A stretch of DNA of 14,136 nt from CAYVVD01 sp964454975. Its GTDB lineage: Bacteria > Bacteroidota > Ignavibacteria > Kapaibacteriales > UBA2268. Of the stretch, positions 7,841 to 14,136 are shown one piece after another. Each line of letters begins with the position of its first letter. Within the stretch, counting starts at the first letter, position 1. The position numbers and the translations under genes were made by a program. Under the pieces are notes generated by a model, which made no database searches, was not told the origin of the DNA, and was given only the letters and a program-made list of their open reading frames with translations. The stretch lies in assembly GCA_964454975.1 (NCBI GenBank), contig CAYVVD010000038.1, positions 1-14,136 of the forward strand, written 5' to 3'.

Positions 7841-8205
7841 ATGGAACTTACTTTCGAATTCCGGTATTGATTTCCAATATCTATTGTCGTTGCTGGCATT
7901 GCTATGTCGAGCGGTGTTGGTGGTGCAGTGTTTTTTTCACCCCTTTTTATAATTACTCTTCGCTTGGAGCCTGCTATTGCAGTAGGGTCTGCGCTTGCAA
8001 CTGAATTTTTTGGATTTACATCAGGAGTAGTCGCCTATTCCCGTTCAAAATTAATTGATTATAAACTGGCTGCAAATTTATTGGTTTATTCAATACCATT
8101 GGCAATACTTGGCTCTCTTTATAGTGATGCCATACCTCCAATTGTTTTAAAAGCCATTTTTGCAGTAGGATTAGTAATGTTCTCATTTTATTATCCTTTA
8201 TATTA
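7841..8205 (+). pseudogene. Broken TauE/SafE-family membrane permease
   Basis: An ATG two bases after the preceding stop begins a frame that reads MELTFEFRY, then TGA (7868-7870), then FPISIVVAGIAMSSGVGGA. It continues with hydrophobic, glycine-rich segments typical of TauE/SafE (sulfite or organosulfonate) exporters, including FFSPLF and VGSALATEFFGFTSG. The frame before and after the TGA is the same, so a single base change has likely created a stop. The similarity ends near the phrase GLVMFSF at about 8190. Beyond that the frame only reads through unrelated DNA that codes on the other strand, so the last 40 or so residues of the open frame are not permease. About 115 codons of a family of roughly 250 remain. 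It was probably the third gene of the redox operon. Confidence 0.65.
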
Positions 8206-8206
8206 T

Positions 8207-8575
8207 TTAATTTTTAACTACCAATTTCACAAAATACATCTCAATTTCACCTTTGCCTTTTGCTTGGATTTTACCACGGCTTTCAAATTCAAATTCCCCT
8301 TCGGCTACGCTCAGGGGCCGGCGCTCAGTGCCAGCTAGCAGCTCATACGTGGATTGGCTGATGTTCACTTTGCCCACTTCTCCGGTGCTTTCCATGCGGG
8401 CTGCGATGTTTACGGTATCGCCCCAAATATCGTATTGAAACTTTTTCACGCCTACAATTCCTGCCACTACCGGGCCGGTGTGTATGCCTACGCGCATTTC
8501 GAAAGCGGGTTTGCCTTGTGCGTCGTTTTCAGCTTTGCGTTTGCTGATGAAGGCTTGCATTTCTAACGCGGCTGG
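8207..8575 (-). pseudogene. 3' fragment of a class III adenylate/guanylate cyclase
   Basis: On the minus strand the frame (open to 8686) reads as a nucleotide cyclase from about AALEMQAFI onwards. It has RVGIHTGPVVAGIVG, then YDIWGDTVNIAARME with the conserved Asn and Arg of the transition-state site, and ends with SRGKIQAKGKGEIEMYFV. The whole first half of the catalytic domain, with the metal-binding aspartates, is missing, and the first 37 residues of the open frame (8576-8686) look unrelated. It cannot be active alone. The segment is visibly more G+C-rich than its flanks and lies opposite to every other gene, so it was probably brought in by rearrangement. Within it the stretch TERRPLSVAEG appears to be an inserted repeat. 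The stop is TAA at 8207-8209. Confidence 0.72.
8299..8330. repeat. Short repetitive element inside the cyclase fragment
   Basis: The sequence contains cttcggctacgctcag followed by a second cgctcag (8308-8314 and 8322-8328). On the minus strand it contains tgagcgtagccgaag, which I recall as part of a short interspersed repeat common in Bacteroidetes genomes. It is translated in frame as roughly TERRPLSVAEG between the YELL and FEFESRG parts of the cyclase, where other cyclases run on without it. Confidence 0.4.
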
Positions 8576-8939
8576 TTTAGCTCGTGGGAAGGGTGTGCGG
8601 CGGTGCTTAGTCGTTCTTCTGCACACTATCTGAAGATAGCGGCTATTGAGTCTTTCTATAAATCCCCGACAGCAAATCGAAATCAAATGTGCTTTCGTTG
8701 GGTTGTGATTAATTTTACAAAACCATCTAATAACTCCATTTTAGCAGGATAAGCCCAAGTAGTTGAACACCTGTTGATTGTAATACAAATATAGAAGGAT
8801 AAACTGAAGTACGCAAGTTGTTATTTACTTTTTTGGTATATTGCTTTTATATGGGTGTTGGCAACAAGCCGAAAAAAGAAATTAAGAAATGAGAAATTTT
8901 TTGCTGCATTAAAATGAATAGATTGAAATCCGACACACA

Positions 8940-9001
8940 TTACACACATTTGCAAGTCCCGAATGGCCTGCCTACAAACCAAAACTTGCAAAAGAGTGTA
9001 A
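8940..9001. repeat. 18-bp imperfect inverted repeat upstream of the helicase operon
   Basis: ttacacacatttgcaagt (8940-8957) and acttgcaaaagagtgtaa (8984-9001) are complementary at 16 of 18 positions around a 26-base loop. The right arm ends 41 bases before the ATG at 9043 and just upstream of a possible -7 element. It could be an operator for a repressor or an RNA hairpin; there is no run of T that would make it a terminator. Confidence 0.5.
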
Positions 9002-9019
9002 TCATCCCACCACAAATAC

Positions 9020-9027
9020 TAATTTTG
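9020..9027 (+). promoter_or_regulatory. Possible Bacteroidetes -7 element of the helicase operon
   Basis: TAATTTTG fits TAnnTTTG and lies 15 bases before the ATG at 9043. No well-placed TTG -33 element is visible; the right arm of the 18-bp inverted repeat lies about where one would be. Confidence 0.28.
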
Positions 9028-9042
9028 AGAAAAAGTTAATTT

Positions 9043-12000
9043 ATGCCTAAAATTTATGACAACATAGAAAATAACCTGATAAATGGACTGACTGAAACTC
9101 TTGAAGTTTCAAAAAGAGCTGACTGCTGTGTGGGCTATTTTAATCTCAGAGGATGGAAGGAAGTCGCAGATTATATTGACATGCTTCCAGGAGAACAGGT
9201 TATTGAAGGGAAAGATGAACATCATCGTATATGCCGATTGCTTGTAGGCATGCAAAAATTACCGGTTGATATTCTGAGGGACTATTTCAAAACTGATGAC
9301 AATTACATATTAGACCAGAGTGAGGCAATAAAGCTCAAAAAAAGACTAGCGCAGGAATTTAAAGAACAACTTACAATCGGAACTCCGTCGGATGCTGATG
9401 AAATTGCTCTAAGAAAGTTGAGCCAGCAAATGAAAGAGGAGAAAGTTGTTGTAAAACTGCACTTAAAATATCCCCTTCACGCAAAACTATATCTGGCTTA
9501 TTGCGATGATAAACGTGTCCCGGTTATTGGCTTTTTAGGCAGCAGCAATTTAACCCTGGCAGGACTTGTCAGGCAGGGGGAATTGAATATTGATGTTTTA
9601 GAGCAAGATGCCTCTAATAAGTTGGCAAAATGGTTTGATGATCGTTGGAATGACCGCTGGTGTATTGATATCACCAAGGAACTCATTGAGATAATCGACA
9701 ATAGCTGGGCTGCAGATAAACTGTTTTCTCCTTATCACATCTATCTTAAAATGGCTTATCATTTATCCCAGGAAGCCAGAGCCGGTCTGAATGAGTTTAA
9801 AATCCCTGTTGCGTTTAGAAAGGAACTGCTACCATTTCAGCAAGCTTCAGTGCTGATTGCTGCAAAAAAATTAAATGTCAGGGAAGGTGTGTTTATTGGT
9901 GACGTTGTTGGATTGGGGAAAACAATTACAGCATGCGCCCTGGCAAAAATTTTTGAAGAAGACTTCTTCTTTTCAACTCTGGTAATTTGCCCGCCGAACC
10001 TCAAACCAATGTGGAAAGGTTATATCAACAAATATGATTTAAAAGCAAATGTAATTTCTATTGGTGCTGTTCAAAAACAATTGCCCGACTTACGCAGATA
10101 CAAATTGGTAATCATTGACGAAAGTCATAACCTGCGTAATGATCAGGGTAGCCGATACAGATCAATAAAGGCATATCTCGAAGAAAATGATAGTAAGGTA
10201 ATATTGCTATCTGCAACTCCTTACAATAAAACATATCTTGATCTATCGAATCAATTACGCCTTTTCATTTCTGATGATAAAGACCTCGGCATAAGTCCTG
10301 AAAACTACATCAATAGCATTGGAGGCCAAATTCAATTCTCGGCTAAGCATACAGAAACATTCATCCGCAGTATTAAAGCTTTTGAAAAAAGTGAGTATGC
10401 AGATGACTGGCGTGAGTTGATGAGGCTTTACCTGGTCAGAAGAACCAGGAGTTTCATTAAAGACAATTACGCTGAATATGATCCGGAAAAAGATAGAAAG
10501 TATCTCACTTTTTCTGATGGTACACGCTCTTATTTCCCAGACAGAGTTCCAAAAAAAGTTGAGTTTGATTTTAATCCTGACAATCCAAGGGATCAGTATG
10601 CAAAATTATACACTCAACAAATTGTTGATACCATTAATATGCTTGATTTACCCCGCTATGGATTAGGTAACTATATCTTACAGAAACCAACCATAAAACC
10701 CACAAAAGAGGAAGAAGTAATTATTGCAAACCTATCCCGTGCCGGAAAGCGTTTGATGGGCTTTAGCCGTACAAATCTGTTTAAACGATTGGAAAGCAGC
10801 GGATTTTCGTTTTTAATTTCATTGAGTAGGCATATCCTCAGAAACTATGTTTTCTTCTATGCCATGCAAAATAATCTTCCCGATTGGGAAAAACATTTCG
10901 CAAAATTTGGATGATTATTTAGAAGACTCGGATACCGACAGCGTTGATGGAAATGATAATACCATAAGCTTCATCCTGGATGAAAACACCTACCTGAAAA
11001 AGGCTGCTCAGGTTTACAATTTGTATGCTGGAAGTAAATATAAACACCGTTTTGATTGGATACGTAGCGAACTATTTGCTCCGGTATTGATGAAGCACTT
11101 GGCTAGTGATAGCAAAGAGATTATAAACATTCTCAAAACCGGGAAGGATTGGAATGCAGATGATGACAGGAAACTAAATGCATTGGATGAGTTATTGATA
11201 AAGAAACATAAAAATGAGAAAGTGCTGGTATTTACTCAATATGCCGATACAGCTTTCTACATTTCAGAACAACTGAAAAAAAGAAACATCAAGCACCTGC
11301 AACACGTTACCGGAGATAGCGAAAACCCTACCAGGATTGCTCAACAATTCAGCCCGGCAAGTAATGGTTTGCCTAAATCTATAAACGATATCCGTGTTTT
11401 GATCACAACCGATGTATTAAGTGAAGGACAGAACCTGCAGGATGCCCATATAATCCTTAACTATGATTTGCCCTGGGCCATCATCCGGTTAATCCAGCGT
11501 GCCGGACGTGTTGACCGTATCGGACAAAAATCGGAAGAAATATTGTGCTATTCATTTTTACCTGAAGAAGGAATTGAGAATATTATTCGGCTGAGAAGGC
11601 GCTTAACAAGTCGCATTAGGCAAAATGCTGAGGTTGTGGGTTCTGATGAAGTATTCTTTGACGGAGACCCAATCAATATAGAAGACCTGTACAACGAAAA
11701 GGCAGGTATTCTTGATGATGAGGAAGACAGTGAAGTTGATCTCGCATCCTATGCATACCAGATATGGAAAAATGCAACCGATGAAATCCCGAGCTTGAAA
11801 AAAACGATTCCTGATTTGCCCAATGTGGTTTATGCCACAAAAGAAAACCATTTTCCACCTGAAAAAGAAGGTGTTGTGGTTTATACCCGAACCTTTGACG
11901 AAAACGATGTACTTGCATGGGTAAATACCGAAGGAAAAATCATAACGCAATCACAACTGGCCATTCTAAAAGCGGCAGCCTGTGAACCGGATGTAAAACC

Positions 12001-12394
12001 TTGTTATAAAATATCCAGGCACCACGAACTGGTAAAAAAGGGAGTGGACTTTATAAAGGAAGACGAAAAAAATACCGGTGGATCACTGGGAAAGAAAACC
12101 GGAGCCAAATACAGGGTGTATATGCGCCTCGACAGGTATGTGAAGGAATATGAAAACACGCTGTTTGTGAATGAAGCCTTGAAAAAGGCAATAGATGATA
12201 TTTATAAATATCCTTTTAAGGAATTCGCACGGGAAACATTGAACAGAAATCTAAAAGCTGGCATTTCTGATGAAGACCTTGCTGCGTTGGTTGTGTCTCT
12301 TAGAGAAGAGGATAAACTCTGCATTGTAAATCAGAACGAGATGCCCGACAGGGAGCCACAGATCATTTGTTCATTAGGATTGAAAAATGTCTGA
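9043..12394 (+). pseudogene. PLD-nuclease/SNF2-type helicase, split by a frameshift
   Basis: Two overlapping frames make one protein of about 1116 residues. Frame one ends at TGA 10912-10914; homology passes to frame +2 just after NNLP, near 10879-10882. There cttcccgatt carries one base too many for NNLPIGKN. The N-terminal part is a phospholipase D-type nuclease (H146-A-K148 and GSSNLT at 166-171). The SNF2-like ATPase follows: GDVVGLGKT (286-294), DESH (359-362) and SAT (390-392). The second frame supplies the C-terminal helicase half: KVLVFTQYAD, TTDVLSEGQNLQ and QRAGRVDRIGQ. Such proteins translocate along DNA with ATP and cut it, and are often paired with adenine methyltransferases in defence or restriction systems. 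With the frameshift the helicase half would be lost; a sequencing error is possible. The final TGA lies inside the inverted repeat of the next element. Confidence 0.82.
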
Positions 12395-12423
12395 ATTAGG
12401 ATTAATATGATTAAAGGATGATA
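12388..12423. repeat. Left inverted repeat of the GxxExxY element
   Basis: tgtctgaatt (12388-12397) is the exact reverse complement of aattcagaca at 12853-12862. Inward of it comes aggattaat followed by further ATT/GGAT-rich sequence, related on the other strand to the ATCCT-type repeat. The stop codon of the helicase gene (12392-12394) lies within this arm. Confidence 0.6.
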
Positions 12424-12425
12424 AG

Positions 12426-12854
12426 ATGAAATATGAAGAGTTGACGCATAAAATAATTGGGTGTGCAATGAAAGTGCATTCAACTCTTGGAAATGGATTC
12501 CAGGAAGTTATTTACCAGAGAGCCATGGCAATTGAAATGGGGAATAATGATTTGTCCTTCCAACGCGAAATGGAAATGACAATTTATTATGATGAAATTG
12601 ACATAGGTACAAGAAGGGTTGATTTTTTCGTTGAAGATAAAATCATGGTCGAGCTTAAAGCTTTGATTAAACTGGAAGAAGTTCACCTTGCCCAGGCCAT
12701 GAATTATTGTCAGGCTTACAATTTGCCAATAGGATTATTAATCAATTTCGGGGCTAAAAGCCTTGAATTCAATCGTGTCTACAATGTTAATCATCCGGAA
12801 AACAAAGATTACATAAAAAGGAATCCTAAAATCATAAAATCCAATAAATCATAA
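12426..12854 (+). CDS. GxxExxY family protein
   Basis: The 142-residue protein carries the family signature G24-F-Q-E27-V-I-Y30 after an amphipathic start (HKIIGCAMKVHSTLG). The later D66 and E76-L-K78 (in VELKAL) and Q90 resemble the PD-(D/E)xK nuclease core, so a DNase or DNA-binding role is plausible but unproven; the family has no settled function. Such genes are common in Bacteroidetes and, to my knowledge, often sit between unrelated genes next to ATCCT-type repeats. Here the gene is bracketed by inverted repeats, and its last ten or so residues (NPKIIKSNKS) are encoded by the right repeat itself. It lies 31 bases after the helicase and 8 bases before the methyltransferase, so it is probably co-transcribed, but it may be an inserted element rather than an original member of the system. 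Confidence 0.85.
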   Translation: MKYEELTHKIIGCAMKVHSTLGNGFQEVIYQRAMAIEMGNNDLSFQREMEMTIYYDEIDIGTRRVDFFVEDKIMVELKALIKLEEVHLAQAMNYCQAYNLPIGLLINFGAKSLEFNRVYNVNHPENKDYIKRNPKIIKSNKS

Positions 12855-12862
12855 TTCAGACA
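12822..12862. repeat. Right inverted repeat of the GxxExxY element
   Basis: The arm runs from aatcctaaaatcataaaat to aattcagaca (12853-12862), the outer ten bases being a perfect complement of the left arm. It covers the end of the GxxExxY coding region and touches the ATG of the methyltransferase at 12863. Confidence 0.6.
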
Positions 12863-14136
12863 ATGAGTTTAAGTAAACAGGAATTTTCAACATACATCAA
12901 ACAGTTTCAGTTCAGGGAATTGTTTAACGACATGGGTTGGAACAATGATAAGACGTTAGTTCCCATAGTTGTTGATGACATAACCTATACCCTGCAAGCT
13001 GTTGCCGAGAAAAGCGGTTTTAAAATACTAATCCTCCAATCCTCCAATCCTATTAATCCTAATTCTGACAGTATTCCTGATTACAATACCCGAAAAAAAA
13101 TTGAAACCAAGGTTACCAAATTGTTCCAGGAGCATTTGATCATTTTTACGGATCATAAACAACAGGAACAAATCTGGCAACTGGCCATCCGGCAAACAGG
13201 CAAACCGCTGAAAGTTACAGAGACACGTTACAATGTAACGCAGGATCCGGAATTACTCTACCAGCGTGCATCCGGTTTGTTTTTTGAACTGGATGAGGAA
13301 GAAAAGATCACGATTGTTGATGTTACACAACGCGTAGCTGCAAACTTCCACCAGAATGCCGAAAAGGTTACCAAACAGTTTTACGACAAGTTCAAGAAAG
13401 AACACACCTCGTTTCTTAACTTCATAAAAGGCATTGAAACAAAGGTTGACCGCGACTGGTATGCCTCACTGATGCTAAACCGCTTAATGTTCTGCTATTT
13501 TATACAGAAAAAAGGATTCCTGGATGACAACAAAAATTATTTACGTGACAAGCTGAAAACCTGCCAGGTCAAGAAGGGAAAAAACAAGTTCTATTCGTTT
13601 TATCGTGATTTCCTGCTCGTGCTATTCCATGAAGGGCTGAATGAATTGAGGCAGAAAGAAGAAGTTAAAATTGAAATTGGGAAAATACCTTATCTCAATG
13701 GAGGCTTGTTTGACGAGCACGAGCTGGAAAAAATGTACAAAGACCTTGATATTGACGACAAAGCCTTTGAACGTGTTTTTGACTTCTTCGATCAGTACGA
13801 ATGGCACCTTGATACACGAATTACTGCCACCGGCAAAGACATCAATCCCGATGTGATTGGCTACATCTTTGAGAAATACATCAACGACCGGGCACAGATG
13901 GGCGCTTATTACACCAAGGAGGACATTACCGAGTACATCAGTAAGAACACAGTGCTGCCATGGTTGTTTGATGAAACCAAAAGGAATTATGCAAAAGCAT
14001 TTGATCCGGAAGGTGAAATCTGGCAATGGGTTCAGAACAGTGGCGATGATTACATTTACGATGCCGTAAAATATGGGGTTCCTAAAGAAGGCGGACTGTT
14101 CGACGACCTGCCGGATGAAATTAAAGCCGGTTTTCG
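12863..14136 (+). CDS. Eco57I-like DNA methyltransferase, N-terminal part
   Basis: The frame is open from ATG 12863 to the end of the window (424 codons plus two bases), so the gene is cut by the window edge. Family landmarks are IPDYNTRKKIE (71-81), EHLIIFTD (90-97), an arm with WYASLMLNRLMFCYFIQKKG (199-218), IPYLNGGLFD (275-284), INPDVIGYIFEKYIN (327-341) and MGAYYTKEDITEYI (346-359). The last of these precedes the SAM-binding region in Eco57I/PglX-type N6-adenine methyltransferases. The catalytic NPPY motif lies beyond the window. It would protect host DNA, or be part of a fused restriction-modification enzyme, together with the upstream helicase-nuclease. Residues 57-69 (ILQSSNPINPNSD) come from a repeat copy inserted in frame. 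The start directly follows the right repeat of the GxxExxY element, and no good ribosome-binding site is seen. Confidence 0.82.
   Translation, partial: MSLSKQEFSTYIKQFQFRELFNDMGWNNDKTLVPIVVDDITYTLQAVAEKSGFKILILQSSNPINPNSDSIPDYNTRKKIETKVTKLFQEHLIIFTDHKQQEQIWQLAIRQTGKPLKVTETRYNVTQDPELLYQRASGLFFELDEEEKITIVDVTQRVAANFHQNAEKVTKQFYDKFKKEHTSFLNFIKGIETKVDRDWYASLMLNRLMFCYFIQKKGFLDDNKNYLRDKLKTCQVKKGKNKFYSFYRDFLLVLFHEGLNELRQKEEVKIEIGKIPYLNGGLFDEHELEKMYKDLDIDDKAFERVFDFFDQYEWHLDTRITATGKDINPDVIGYIFEKYINDRAQMGAYYTKEDITEYISKNTVLPWLFDETKRNYAKAFDPEGEIWQWVQNSGDDYIYDAVKYGVPKEGGLFDDLPDEIKAGF
13031..13070. repeat. ATCCT-type repeat copy inside the methyltransferase gene
   Basis: atcctccaatcctccaatcc (13031-13050) is a short tandem of an 8-base unit. 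It is followed by attaatcctaattctgaca (13052-13070), which is the reverse complement of the left repeat arm 12388-12406 at 18 of 19 positions. The frame stays open through it. Confidence 0.65.

Larger units (their letters stand above)
8687..9042. other. Noncoding stretch upstream of the helicase gene
   Basis: I see no convincing gene on either strand in these 356 bases. The 64-codon minus-strand frame at 8821-9015 has no family features and covers the palindrome described separately. This is likely eroded DNA followed by the promoter region of the helicase operon. Confidence 0.4.

Noticed and set aside
7868..7870. TGA read as an amino acid (code reassignment)
   Set aside because: TGA also ends the helicase gene at 12392-12394 and other large genes contain no in-frame TGA, so a point mutation is simpler.
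10879..10914. Programmed ribosomal frameshift in the helicase
   Set aside because: No slippery heptamer, rare-codon pause or downstream structure is evident at the site, and such control is not known to me for this family.
11603..11950. Minus-strand open frames of 115 and 81 codons (also 11673-11918) within the helicase
   Set aside because: They lie opposite a well-conserved helicase region and show no protein-like features.
10847..12394. Second half of the helicase as a separate gene starting at ATG 10847
   Set aside because: The first dozen residues overlap in another frame a region where frame one already matches the family; similarity joins at 10883, so this is one broken gene.
13031..13050. 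CRISPR array
   Set aside because: The unit is only eight bases, directly tandem, with no spacers.

Overview
The window looks like AT-rich chromosomal DNA of a Bacteroidota (Bacteroidetes) bacterium. The best sign is a secreted delta-60 repeat protein (1859-3388) with a C-terminal type IX secretion sorting domain, which is essentially confined to that phylum. Most genes also lack strong Shine-Dalgarno sites, and the GxxExxY protein and ATCCT-type repeats fit the same group. All complete genes lie on the + strand; the only minus-strand coding sequence is a cyclase fragment.

Left region (1-3558): this appears to be part of a gene-cassette array of integron type. Two consecutive units have a 5' boundary that is the exact reverse complement of their own 3' boundary: gttggggcg/cgccccaac for the first and gttatgcct/aggcataac for the second. 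Each unit ends in a 130-136 bp site with nested inverted repeats, as an attC does. Cassette 1 carries a PIN-domain toxin-like gene with an unusual 259-codon upstream partner. Cassette 2 carries the secreted delta-60 protein. No integrase gene is visible, and the core sites deviate from the classical consensus, so 'attC-like' is the safe term.

Middle region (3559-7838): a large redox enzyme joins CDGSH, a divergent ferredoxin, a second CDGSH, a Rieske domain and a thiamine-diphosphate enzyme in one 866-residue chain. An FAD-dependent disulfide oxidoreductase with a GTG start follows, then directly a broken TauE/SafE-type permease. These three probably formed one redox operon.

Debris region (7839-9042): the permease remnant has an in-frame TGA and runs into the 3' fragment of a class III nucleotide cyclase on the opposite strand. 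About 350 bp without a recognisable gene follow, containing a long imperfect palindrome just upstream of the next operon.

Right region (9043-14136): an ATP-dependent restriction-modification-like or defence locus. It has a PLD-nuclease/SNF2-helicase gene broken by a single-base frameshift, a GxxExxY gene bracketed by inverted repeats, and the start of an Eco57I-like methyltransferase that runs off the window. A copy of the same repeat lies in frame inside the methyltransferase gene. The helicase would be the cutting arm and the methyltransferase the modifying arm; the GxxExxY unit looks like a small mobile cassette inserted between them.
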